A stretch of DNA of 64,000 nucleotides from Proteus columbae (GTDB lineage: Bacteria > Pseudomonadota > Gammaproteobacteria > Enterobacterales > Enterobacteriaceae): the NCBI RefSeq assembly GCF_009914335.1, contig NZ_CP043925.1:4030001-4094000 (forward strand). Direction: 5' to 3'. Numbering within the stretch: the first letter of the stretch is position 1; each line of letters begins with the position of its first letter. Below are positions 24,226-31,347 of this stretch, piece after piece. The notes beneath the pieces are model-generated. The model made no database searches. It was not told the origin of the DNA and saw only the letters and a list, made by a program, of their open reading frames with translations. The translations under genes were made by a program, and so were the position numbers.

Positions 24226-25842
24226 GTGGTTAGGCTAGCTACATTTAATGACAATGTGCAGGTTGTACATATTGGTCATTTATTCCGTAACTCGGGTCAT
24301 AAGGAGTGGCGTATTTTTGTTTGGTTTAATCCAATGCAAGAACGGAAATGGACTCGATTTACTCATTTGCCTTTATTAAGTCGAGCTAAGGTGGTTAACA
24401 GTACAACAAAGCAAATAAATAAGGCGGATCGTGTGATTGAGTTTGAAGCATCGGATCTTCAACGAGCCAAAATAATCGATTTTCCTAATCTCTCGTCCTT
24501 TGCTTCCGTACGCAACAAGGATGGAGCGCAGAGTTCATTTATTTACGAAGCTGAAACACCATATAGCAAGACTCGTTATCACATCCCACAGTTAGAGCTA
24601 GCTCGGTCATTATTTTTAATTAACTCCTATTTCTGTCGAAGCTGTTTGAGCAGTACCGCTTTACAGCAAGAGTTCGACGTTCAGTATGAGGTTGAGCGAG
24701 ATCATTTAGAGATAAGGATCTTACCCAGTTCATCGTTTCCTAAAGGGGCGTTAGAGCAGTCGGCCGTAGTGCAGCTTTTGGTTTGGTTGTTTTCGGATCA
24801 AGATGTTATGGATTCGTATGAAAGTATTTTTAGGCACTATCAACAAAATAGAGAAATTAAGAACGGCGTTGAAAGCTGGTGCTTTAGCTTTGACCCTCCG
24901 CCCATGCAGGGTTGGAAATTACATGTAAAAGGACGTTCTTCTAACGAGGATAAGGATTATTTAGTTGAGGAAATAGTAGGTTTAGAAATCAACGCTATGC
25001 TTCCTAGCACAACAGCTATTAGCCATGCCTCTTTTCAGGAAAAGGAGGCAGGTGATGGTAGTACGCAGCACATAGCGGTTTCAACAGAGTCAGTTGTTGA
25101 TGATGAGCATCTACAGTTGGACGATGAGGAAACAGCCAATATAGACACAGACACACGAGTCATAGAGGCTGAGCCGACATGGATAAGTTTTAGTAGACCT
25201 AGTCGAATTGAAAAATCTCGCAGGGCAAGAAAAAGTAGCCAAACTATTTTAGAAAAAGAAGAAGCAACAACAAGTGAAAATAGTAATTTGGTTAGTACTG
25301 ATGAGCCACACTTAGGTGGTGTCCTAGCAGCGGCAGATGTGGGTGGGAAGCAGGATGCAACCAATTACAACTCTATTTTTGCTAATCGATTTGCTGCTTT
25401 TGATGAGCTACTTTCAATTCTAAAAACTAAATTTGCATGTCGGGTGCTTTTTGAAGAAACCTTGGTTTTGCCAAAAGTTGGGCGTAGCCGATTACATCTG
25501 TGTAAAGATGGCTCACCAAGAGTGATTAAAGCCGTTGGGGTGCAACGTAATGGCAGTGAATTTGTATTGCTAGAGGTGGATGCATCGGATGGGGTGAAAA
25601 TGCTTTCTACCAAAGTGTTGAGTGGCGTTGATAGCGAAACATGGCGGAATGATTTTGAAAAGATACGGCGTGGAGTGGTGAAGAGCTCATTGAATTGGCC
25701 AAATAGTTTGTTTGATCAATTATATGGACAAGACGGGCATAGAGGGGTGAATCATCCAAAGGGGTTGGGGGAGCTGCAAGTATCGAGAGAGGATATGGAA
25801 GGGTGGGCTGAGAGAGTGGTTAGAGAGCAATTTACGCATTAA
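24226..25842 (+). CDS. tnsE: TnsE, selector for conjugating plasmids and replication forks
   Basis: A 538-residue protein that directs Tn7 into lagging-strand DNA through the beta clamp and 3'-recessed ends, giving preference for mobile plasmids. The start is GTG immediately after the tnsD TGA. Full length and uninterrupted, so horizontal spread from this chromosomal copy remains possible. Confidence 0.96.
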   Translation: MVRLATFNDNVQVVHIGHLFRNSGHKEWRIFVWFNPMQERKWTRFTHLPLLSRAKVVNSTTKQINKADRVIEFEASDLQRAKIIDFPNLSSFASVRNKDGAQSSFIYEAETPYSKTRYHIPQLELARSLFLINSYFCRSCLSSTALQQEFDVQYEVERDHLEIRILPSSSFPKGALEQSAVVQLLVWLFSDQDVMDSYESIFRHYQQNREIKNGVESWCFSFDPPPMQGWKLHVKGRSSNEDKDYLVEEIVGLEINAMLPSTTAISHASFQEKEAGDGSTQHIAVSTESVVDDEHLQLDDEETANIDTDTRVIEAEPTWISFSRPSRIEKSRRARKSSQTILEKEEATTSENSNLVSTDEPHLGGVLAAADVGGKQDATNYNSIFANRFAAFDELLSILKTKFACRVLFEETLVLPKVGRSRLHLCKDGSPRVIKAVGVQRNGSEFVLLEVDASDGVKMLSTKVLSGVDSETWRNDFEKIRRGVVKSSLNWPNSLFDQLYGQDGHRGVNHPKGLGELQVSREDMEGWAERVVREQFTH

Positions 25843-25856
25843 AGGAATGACTGAAA

Positions 25857-26058
25857 GAGCCTGTAAACCCTTTTGTGTAAGTGCTTTTGCCGGTCAGTTA
25901 AAGGTGGCCATTTAAACGGTCACCAAATTCGATCATAAAACGGTTCATGGCCGGCTTCCAGTTGCGGATCGGCATCGTCCATTTCTTGGTCGCCGCCTGG
26001 ATAGCCAGGTACACCACCTTCATCGCTGATTCGTCCGTAGGGAACACCTTGAGTTCAT
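25857..26058 (-). pseudogene. IS256-family transposase C-terminal remnant with one terminal repeat
   Basis: Reading leftward, codons from about 26058 to the TAA at 25898-25900 give a tail with FPTDESAMKVVYLAI, then KKWTMPIRNWKPAMNRF and IEFGDR. This is the well-known C-terminus of IS256/Mutator-type transposases. Only about 50 of roughly 400 codons remain, cut off just after an in-frame TAA. Beyond the stop, 25857-25884 (starting GAGCCTGTAAACCC) looks like an IS256-type terminal inverted repeat. It lies 14 bp past tnsE, so an insertion sequence once sat here and was mostly deleted. Confidence 0.8.
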
Positions 26059-26072
26059 ATTAATGGAATTTT

Positions 26073-26450
26073 CTACAAATAGCCTCCGTGGTTTTGAGGG
26101 GGGATTACAGACGATCCATAGTAGTAATCCAATGAGTTCTTGAGCGCGGCGACATGTTTGGACGCCTTGGCAAAAATTAGAGCCTGCTTGAAGTGCAGGC
26201 GAGCACGTGCTTGGACGATTGATCCATTCGCGGTCAAAAACTCAATCTTGGATGACAGCGTGTCAGGAAATCCAATATCGAAGTCCCGCCCCGTGTCAAA
26301 GTAGGGCATTTCATGATCAAAGGACGAAGCTTCCCAGGCCACTTCCCTAATATTCCAGCCGCTAGAAACAAGATTTCGTACGACTTCATCAACTTTTTTG
26401 CTTTCCAACTTGTCACAAAGTGCATAGGCAAGAGCTTTGGCGGCAGACAC
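26073..26450 (-). CDS. Uncharacterised Tn7 cargo protein, 125 aa
   Basis: Not recognised as a functional family; it occupies the place of the ORFs called ybgA in Tn7 maps (assignment from memory, position only). The predicted start is GTG. The protein is soluble, helical toward the C-terminus (QARARLHFKQALIFAKASKH) and lacks a signal peptide or membrane segment. Last of four leftward cargo ORFs; it abuts the IS256 remnant, so its C-terminus could have been altered by that insertion. Confidence 0.6.
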   Translation of the reverse strand: MSAAKALAYALCDKLESKKVDEVVRNLVSSGWNIREVAWEASSFDHEMPYFDTGRDFDIGFPDTLSSKIEFLTANGSIVQARARLHFKQALIFAKASKHVAALKNSLDYYYGSSVIPPQNHGGYL

Positions 26451-26503
26451 GTGCGTTTCCTCTTAAACATAGGTCGAACGGATACCCGAGGCAAAGCGGA
26501 GCA

Positions 26504-26827
26504 TTAGTCCCAAAGCATCTCCGGTAGATCCGGAGGCTCCATACTGAAGGCATGGCATCTTGGGCATTGATATTTGAAACTTCTCTCTAGATAGCAGGGA
26601 TTTCTTGGCCTTGCCTCATGCTGATAGCTTGTAAATATCACACGATCCTTAGCCCCACAAAGTGAGCATACTCCGTAGCTTTCATTTATAGAAATCGTCG
26701 TTAGATTGTCGCAGCATGTGCACGTTCCGACTATTTGCTCAGGAAGCATCGCCATACCTTGGCCTAGGTAAAGAAGATCAGACTCGTAGCCACATCGGTG
26801 GCAACTGAGCTTGTACGCAATGCCCAT
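26504..26827 (-). CDS. Small double zinc-ribbon protein, Tn7 cargo
   Basis: 107 residues with four Cys-x2-Cys knuckles at C9/C12, C36/C39, C54/C57 and C88/C91, which would form two zinc ribbons. No catalytic domain is visible. Such proteins often bind nucleic acid or act as adaptors; here that is inference. It sits 32 bp after the 123-aa ORF and 53 bp before the 125-aa ORF, reading in the same direction, so the three may share a transcript. No attC site separates them, so they are not separate integron cassettes. Confidence 0.65.
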   Translation of the reverse strand: MGIAYKLSCHRCGYESDLLYLGQGMAMLPEQIVGTCTCCDNLTTISINESYGVCSLCGAKDRVIFTSYQHEARPRNPCYLERSFKYQCPRCHAFSMEPPDLPEMLWD

Positions 26828-26859
26828 CTGGTTGTCTCACCTGAATCGTAACGTCAGAG

Positions 26860-27231
26860 CTATTCATCCATCCATTCGGCATCAATGTATGCCACTAAGC
26901 CGACCAGCTGACCGTTTGGACTGAAGTATGTTGCCTGCACCCCACTTGACATCTCATCAATACCACCGCACTGCGCTAGGCGCCGGTCCCACTTGCCCAC
27001 AGAAGCGTCAGGATCGGCTGAGTTCCCCAAGACCCTTGTGAGCCATGCCTCCTTTAACTCAACCTCTCGAATGATTGCGTCGGCCAGCTCCTCCGCGTTA
27101 TCTAGTTCGACATAGTCTGGAATTCGGACGTACGTTCTGAACACAGCTGGATACTTACTTGGGCGATTGTCATACATGACATCAACAATGTACCCGTTTG
27201 TGTAACCGTCTCTTGGAGGTTCGTATGACAC
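26860..27231 (-). CDS. Uncharacterised Tn7 cargo protein, 123 aa
   Basis: No family recognised. The start is GTG (27229-27231). An acidic soluble protein with the segment YVRIPDYVELDNAEELADAI and no signal peptide or membrane span. It is the first ORF beyond the attI2-like site at 27267-27297, reading away from the integron, and the base composition is much less AT-rich than the chromosome, as for the other cargo ORFs. Confidence 0.6.
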   Translation of the reverse strand: MSYEPPRDGYTNGYIVDVMYDNRPSKYPAVFRTYVRIPDYVELDNAEELADAIIREVELKEAWLTRVLGNSADPDASVGKWDRRLAQCGGIDEMSSGVQATYFSPNGQLVGLVAYIDAEWMDE

Positions 27232-27266
27232 TAGTGGTTCCCCTCAGCTTGCGACTAGATGTTGAG

Positions 27267-27297
27267 GCCTAACATTTTATTAGAGAGCAGGCTAGTT
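27267..27297 (-). other. attI2-like recombination site at the end of the cassette array
   Basis: The 14 bases TAACATTTTATTAG at 27270-27283 are identical to those of attI2 at 28968-28981, and about 9 of the next 13 positions also match. A core site GTTAGGC (complement of 27267-27273) is placed exactly as the GTTAACC core is in attI2. A normal attC hairpin would be expected after the 165-aa ORF; none is apparent. Confidence 0.65.
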
Positions 27298-27789
27298 GCT
27301 TAGATACATGATCTTCAGGCCGTTATCTGTCAGGGCAAGCGAAAATTGGCCATTTATGACGACCAATGCCCCGCAGAAGCTCCCATCTTTGCCGCCATAG
27401 ACGCCGCGCCCCCCTTTTGGGGTGTAGAACATCCTTTTGCCAGATGTGGAAAAGAAGTTCGTTGTCCCATTGTTGGCAATGACGTAGTAGCCGGCGAAAG
27501 TGCGAGACCCATTTGCGCTATATATAAGCCTACGATTTCCGTTGCGACTATTGTCGTAATTGGATGAACTATTATCGTAGTTGCTCTCAGAGTTGTCGTA
27601 ATTTGATGGACTATTGTCGTAATTGCTTATGGAGTTGTCGTAGTTGCTTGGAGAAATGTCGTAGTTGGATGGGGAGTAGTCATAGGGAAGACGAGCTTCA
27701 TCCACTAAAACAATTGGCAGGTCAGCAAGTGCCTGCCCCGATGCCATCGCAAGTACGAGGCTTAGAACCACCTTCAACAGATCGCGCAT
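27292..27789 (-). CDS. Secreted heptad-repeat protein of the class 2 integron (orfX)
   Basis: 165 residues. Residues 1-22 are a clear signal peptide (lysine, hydrophobic core, GQALA), so the product is exported. Residues about 38-82 are six tandem copies of a 7-residue unit, SxSNYDN with the second position varying, encoded by 21-bp repeats. The C-terminal half is glycine-rich beta (NGSRTFAGYYV, GGRGVYGGKDG, NGQFSLALTD). No function is known to me; the position corresponds to orfX of Tn7. It lies 15 bp inside its cassette boundary, read from the integron promoter after dfrA1 and sat2. Confidence 0.75.
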   Translation of the reverse strand: MRDLLKVVLSLVLAMASGQALADLPIVLVDEARLPYDYSPSNYDISPSNYDNSISNYDNSPSNYDNSESNYDNSSSNYDNSRNGNRRLIYSANGSRTFAGYYVIANNGTTNFFSTSGKRMFYTPKGGRGVYGGKDGSFCGALVVINGQFSLALTDNGLKIMYLSN

Positions 27790-27803
27790 AGTCTTCCCCA
27801 GCT

Positions 27804-27863
27804 CTCTAACTCCTGAATTAAGCCGCGCCGCGAAGCGGTGTCGGCTTGAATGAATTGTTAGGC
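27804..27863 (-). other. attC site of the sat2 cassette (60 bp)
   Basis: Bounded by core GTTAGAG (complement of 27804-27810) and inverse core GCCTAAC (complement of 27857-27863), with the imperfect palindrome CAAGCCGACACCGC / GCGCGGCTTAA inside. It overlaps the sat2 stop. In classical Tn7 aadA1 would follow; here orfX follows directly. Confidence 0.88.
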
Positions 27864-28382
27864 GTCATCCTGTGCTCCCGAGAACCAGTACCAGTACATC
27901 GCTGTTTCGTTCGAGACTTGAGGTCTAGTTTTATACGTGAACAGGTCAATGCCGCCGAGAGTAAAGCCACATTTTGCGTACAAATTGCAGGCAGGTACAT
28001 TGTTCGTTTGTGTCTCTAATCGTATGCCAAGGAGCTGTCTGCTTAGTGCCCACTTTTTCGCAAATTCGATGAGACTGTGCGCGACTCCTTTGCCTCGGTG
28101 CGTGTGCGACACAACAATGTGTTCGATAGAGGCTAGATCGTTCCATGTTGAGTTGAGTTCAATCTTCCCGACAAGCTCTTGGTCGATGAATGCGCCATAG
28201 CAAGCAGAGTCTTCATCAGAGTCATCATCCGAGATGTAATCCTTCCGGTAGGGGCTCACACTTCTGGTAGATAGTTCAAAGCCTTGGTCGGATAGGTGCA
28301 CATCGAACACTTCACGAACAATGAAATGGTTCTCAGCATCCAATGTTTCCGCCACCTGCTCAGGGATCACCGAAATCTTCAT
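27858..28382 (-). CDS. sat2: Streptothricin acetyltransferase SAT-2
   Basis: A 174-residue GNAT acetyltransferase that acetylates streptothricin (nourseothricin). The acetyl-CoA motif is IEHIVVSHTHRGKGVAHSLI, with the conserved R/Q-x2-G-x-G/A loop. The ATG at 28382 gives the usual MKISVIPEQV start; the open frame beyond it lies in the dfrA1 attC. Second cassette of the class 2 integron, expressed from the promoter upstream of dfrA1. Confidence 0.96.
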   Translation of the reverse strand: MKISVIPEQVAETLDAENHFIVREVFDVHLSDQGFELSTRSVSPYRKDYISDDDSDEDSACYGAFIDQELVGKIELNSTWNDLASIEHIVVSHTHRGKGVAHSLIEFAKKWALSRQLLGIRLETQTNNVPACNLYAKCGFTLGGIDLFTYKTRPQVSNETAMYWYWFSGAQDDA

Positions 28383-28387
28383 ATGAC

Positions 28388-28482
28388 GCCTAACGCCTGG
28401 CACAGCGGATCGCAAACCTGGCGCGGCTTTTGGTACAAAAGGCGTGACAGGTTTGCGAATCCGTTGCTGCCACTTGTTAACC
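28388..28482 (-). other. attC site of the dfrA1 cassette (95 bp)
   Basis: Core GTTAGGC (complement of 28388-28394) and inverse core GGTTAAC (complement of 28476-28482) delimit 95 bp with long complementary arms (GATCCGC...GGATTCG, CAAACCTG). The length equals that known for dfrA1. Confidence 0.9.
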
Positions 28483-28950
28483 CTTTTGCCAGATTTGGTA
28501 ACTATAATTTATGTTAGAGGCGAAGTCTTGGGTAAAAACTGGCCTAAAATTGCTGGGGATTTCAGGAAAGTAAACATCACCTTCCGGCTCGATGTCTATT
28601 GTAGATATATGTAGTGTATCTACTTGATCGATCAGGCTTTTGTATATCTCCCCACCACCTGAAACAATGACATGATCCGTTATTTTCTTTAGGTTGGTTA
28701 AAGCATCTTTAATTGATGGAAAGATCAATACGTTCTCATTGTCAGATGTAAAACTTGAACGTGTTACGACCGCATACTTTCGGTTGGGTAATGCTCCCAT
28801 TGATTCAAAAGTCTTGCGTCCAACCAACAGCCATTGGTTATAGGTAATAGCTTTAAACAGGAGCTGTTCACCTTTGGCACTCCATGGAATATCAGGGCCA
28901 TTCCCGATAACTCCATTCTTCGATATAGCTACCATTAGTGATAGTTTCAC
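28477..28950 (-). CDS. dfrA1: Trimethoprim-resistant dihydrofolate reductase DfrA1
   Basis: A 157-residue type I DHFR that reduces dihydrofolate with NADPH and is poorly bound by trimethoprim. The N-terminal [18 protein letters not shown] and the GGGEIYK loop near residue 97 are the substrate and cofactor sites. The start codon is GTG. First cassette next to attI2, hence the best expressed of the array. Confidence 0.98.
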
Positions 28951-29281
28951 AATTCTTCCTCAGAGGTTAACATTTTATTAGTAAGCATGCTCGTTTTGTC
29001 ACCCGCTGATGCTTACCGTTAATTAATATAATCACTTGTATTAAATAGACTTTCTTTAAAAATACAAGACACTCTGTTATTACAAATCGTGCATGCCGTC
29101 TATCCTGCTTGCACGATGCACATTATCTCACCCAAAGAACTCATAACATTTTAATTTATTTAGCATTAAATTAAAACTCTACCGGTAAACAAGCATCTCT
29201 AGGCGTAAAAAACAGGCACTTTTTTAAATCCCAGCTAGAATAGGCTGTATAGGCAGACAGTTGCAAGACAAGGAGCGTTTT
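28951..29281 (-). promoter_or_regulatory. attI2: attI2 site and integron promoter region
   Basis: The insertion core GTTAACC (complement of 28965-28971) lies 14 bp before dfrA1, followed by the attI2 body from 28971. The rest of the 330 bp up to intI2 is non-coding and AT-rich and must carry the cassette promoter Pc2 leftward and the intI2 promoter rightward. I did not fix their hexamers. Confidence 0.8.
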
Positions 29282-30259
29282 ATGTCTAACAGTCCATTTT
29301 TAAATTCTATACGCACGGATATGCGACAAAAAGGTTATGCGCTGAAAACTGAAAAAACTTACCTGCACTGGATTAAGCGTTTTATTCTGTTTCACAAAAA
29401 ACGTCATCCTCAGACCATGGGCAGTGAAGAGGTCAGGCTGTTTTTATCCAGCTTAGCAAACAGCAGACATGTAGCCATAAACACGCAGAAAATCGCTTTA
29501 AATGCCCTAGCTTTTTTGTACAACAGGTTTTTACAACAGCCGTTGGGCGATATTGATTATATCCCTGCAAGCAAGCCTAGACGGCTACCCTCTGTTATCT
29601 CTGCAAATGAAGTGCAACGCATTTTGCAGGTTATGGATACTCGCAACCAAGTTATTTTTACGCTGCTGTATGGTGCAGGTTTGCGCATTAATGAATGCTT
29701 GCGTTTGCGGGTTAAAGATTTTGATTTTGATAATGGCTGCATCACTGTGCATGACGGTAAGGGTGGGAAAAGCAGAAACAGCCTACTGCCCACGCGCCTA
29801 ATCCCAGCAATAAAATAACTCATTGAGCAAGCGCGGCTTATTCAGCAAGACGACAACTTACAAGGCGTAGGGCCATCGCTGCCTTTTGCTTTAGATCACA
29901 AATACCCTTCTGCTTATCGACAAGCGGCGTGGATGTTTGTCTTTCCCTCCAGCACGCTCTGCAACCACCCGTATAACGGCAAATTATGCCGCCATCATCT
30001 GCATGACTCCGTTGCGCGAAAGGCATTGAAGGCAGCCGTACAAAAAGCAGGCATCGTTAGCAAGCGTGTCACTTGTCATACATTTCGTCACTCGTTTGCT
30101 ACGCATCTATTACAAGCGGGGCGTGATATTCGCACTGTGCAAGAACTCTTAGGGCATAACGATGTTAAGACCACGCAAATCTATACGCATGTGTTGGGTC
30201 AGCATTTTGCCGGCACCACCAGTCCTGCGGATGGACTGATGCTACTTATCAATCAGTAA
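29282..30259 (+). pseudogene. intI2: Class 2 integron integrase IntI2 with ochre codon 179
   Basis: A tyrosine recombinase of 325 codons interrupted by TAA at 29816-29818, which is codon 179 counted from the ATG at 29282. The frame does not change afterwards. The N-terminal SAM-like domain and the first catalytic Arg (GAGLRINECLRLR) precede the stop; [25 protein letters not shown] and the tyrosine follow it. This is the well-known Tn7 state, leaving the integrase inactive unless suppressed, so cassettes here are normally fixed. Confidence 0.96.
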
Positions 30260-30345
30260 AAGTAGATAAATATCTTTATGTAGCCCTGAGTAGCCCCTGA
30301 TACTTTTTATGGTGAAAAAGATAAACAATCATAGAGGGGATAAAT

Positions 30346-30450
30346 ATGAGCCAGTTCTACCATTGTTCAGATAAGTTTAAGCAAGATACTGTCAATCACA
30401 GTGACCATTCATGGTCATTACACTTCCTCCAGTTGCCAGACAATGCCTAA
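30346..30450 (+). CDS. Possible 34-aa ORF with strong ribosome site (likely gene fragment)
   Basis: AGAGGGG lies 8 bp before the ATG, and 34 codons follow to TAA (MSQFYHCSDKF... to LQLPDNA). The ribosome site suggests the true start of a gene whose rest has been deleted. It meets the brxA fragment tail to tail, overlapping it by 4 bp, so both may be debris from one lost cargo block. No homology recognised. Confidence 0.4.
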   Translation: MSQFYHCSDKFKQDTVNHSDHSWSLHFLQLPDNA

Positions 30451-30686
30451 CATAAAAACGCAAAAGCCCAAAAGTCAGAGCTTAGGTGTTCTAGGCGTTT
30501 TCTAAGCGCTGAAGAAATACGTCTTACCGTAGATTGCGTGCGTTTCTGAAGCACATTTTCCTTATACATGGCTTTATCCCAGGCAGCTTCATCAAGCTCT
30601 TGGAGTAACAAGCCAGTAATAATGCGACACTCTCGGGTTTGTAGCGAGCCGCTGGTGAGATCGGAGTTATAGCGGAAAGGGGTCAT
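30447..30686 (-). pseudogene. brxA: Truncated BrxA (DUF1819), BREX phage-defence remnant
   Basis: About 70 residues match the BrxA N-terminus as I know the family: YNSDLTSGSLQTRECRIITG, LLLQELDEAAWDKAM, then ENVLQKRTQSTVRRISSALR and KRLEHLSSDFW. Intact BrxA proteins have about 200 residues; here the frame ends soon after FW with an unrelated AFAFLC. BrxA is the small DNA-binding protein that begins BREX operons, but no brxB, brxC, pglX, pglZ or brxL follows. It lies in the left cargo region of Tn7, a place where relatives carry defence genes. Confidence 0.78.
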
Positions 30687-30689
30687 TTG

Positions 30690-31045
30690 TAATTATTTGT
30701 GGGTGGAGGATAGTTAACTTATTATTGTAGTTGGAAGAGGCTGCTTTCCAAACATTAGCACCTCGTAATGCTTGTTACTGTATATTAATTTATGCTCTTA
30801 GCGCATGTTAATGGGCTATTACAATGCATAATGTCCACATCAAGATAACTGTGGCTTAACACCTGTACAAGCGAAAAAAATCAATCACCTGTCCGGAAAT
30901 ACGGGATCACTGTAAAGTGTTGGTGAGGCAGTCTAGGAGGGGGATTTAATTTGGGATACTGATGAAAGGATTATGATCAGTTGGATATAGGATCGTACTA
31001 AGCTGAGCGGCAGGTTAGCTAGATTAGTTAACCAGATAAGTGAAA
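30690..31045. other. Gene-free stretch inside Tn7 left region
   Basis: About 350 bp with no ORF that I can support, no hairpin terminator and no repeat other than the end repeats that begin at 31050. Probably leftover DNA between the degraded cargo and the left end. Confidence 0.5.
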
Positions 31046-31049
31046 TCTA

Positions 31050-31195
31050 GTTCCAAACTATTTTGTCATTTTTAATTTTCGTATTAGCTTACGACGCTAC
31101 ACCCAGTTCCCATCTATTTTGTCACTCTTCCCTAAATAATCCTTAAAAACTCCATTTCCACCCCTCCCAGTTCCCAACTATTTTGTCCGCCCACA
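31050..31195. repeat. Tn7 left end with three TnsB sites
   Basis: Three separated 22-bp repeats with the shared core CTATTTTGTC: near 31050-31071 (TTCCAAACTATTTTGTCATT), 31105-31126 (TTCCCATCTATTTTGTCACT) and 31169-31190 (TTCCCAACTATTTTGTCCGC), ending CCACA at 31195. Three spaced sites here versus four packed at the other end is the asymmetry that defines Tn7 orientation. Confidence 0.93.
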
Positions 31196-31200
31196 ATTCT
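31196..31200. repeat. Tn7 target-site duplication, right copy (ATTCT)
   Basis: Matches ATTCT at 17977-17981. Confidence 0.95.
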
Positions 31201-31205
31201 AAAAG

Positions 31206-31240
31206 AACCAGTCATGCTGTAAAAAGCAGGCTGGTTTTTT
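31206..31240 (+). terminator. Native glmS terminator, displaced by Tn7
   Basis: AACCAGTC-TGCT pairs with AGCAGGCTGGTT (one bulged A, one G-T pair), followed by seven T. It is now 13.2 kb from glmS, whose transcript it presumably ended before insertion. Confidence 0.85.
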
Positions 31241-31347
31241 TATACCTAGAAAATAAAACTCTGCCCGCAAATCGATAACAGACAGAGGAAAATAGCACAA
31301 TCGGAGAGATATATTGCTATTAAAACAACACTACAGTAAGAACAAAA

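Larger units (their letters stand above)
17982..31195. mobile_element. Tn7: Complete Tn7 transposon at attTn7, 13,214 bp, lacking aadA1
   Basis: Both ends are intact: TGTGGGCGGACAATA at the right end beside glmS and the inverted TTTTGTCCGCCCACA at the left end, flanked by the 5-bp duplication ATTCT. Insertion 25 bp after glmS in the standard orientation is the TnsABC+D pathway. Contents from right end: tnsABCDE, IS256-family remnant, three cargo ORFs, the array orfX-sat2-dfrA1 (read leftward from attI2), intI2 with its internal stop, a brxA fragment and the left end. Classical Tn7 is about 14.07 kb (from memory); the shortfall of about 0.85 kb equals one aadA1 cassette, which is absent. Confidence 0.97.

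Noticed and set aside
25035..25613. Two antisense ORFs (109 and 82 codons) inside tnsE
   Set aside because: Shadows of tnsE; no ribosome site, no family and no separate codon signature.
26234..26494. 86-residue ORF overlapping the 125-aa cargo gene on the same strand
   Set aside because: It is in a different frame within the 125-aa ORF and has no ribosome site or recognisable motif; only one of the two can be real and the longer GTG-start frame reads more like a protein.
27558..27685. 21-bp tandem repeats as a plasmid iteron origin
   Set aside because: They are in frame inside a signal-peptide protein and encode a heptad; there is no replication protein nearby.
27564..27791. 75-residue Cys-rich ORF antisense to the heptad-repeat gene
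   Set aside because: Its regular CRS/CRN pattern is the antisense reading of the 21-bp repeats, not an independent Cys-rich protein.
27270..28482. Repeated palindromic elements as a possible CRISPR array
   Set aside because: The repeats are integron attC and attI sites of different lengths separated by genes, not regular short repeats with spacers.
29557..29823. 88-residue ORF antisense to intI2
   Set aside because: Shadow of the conserved recombinase coding frame; composition follows the intI2 codons.
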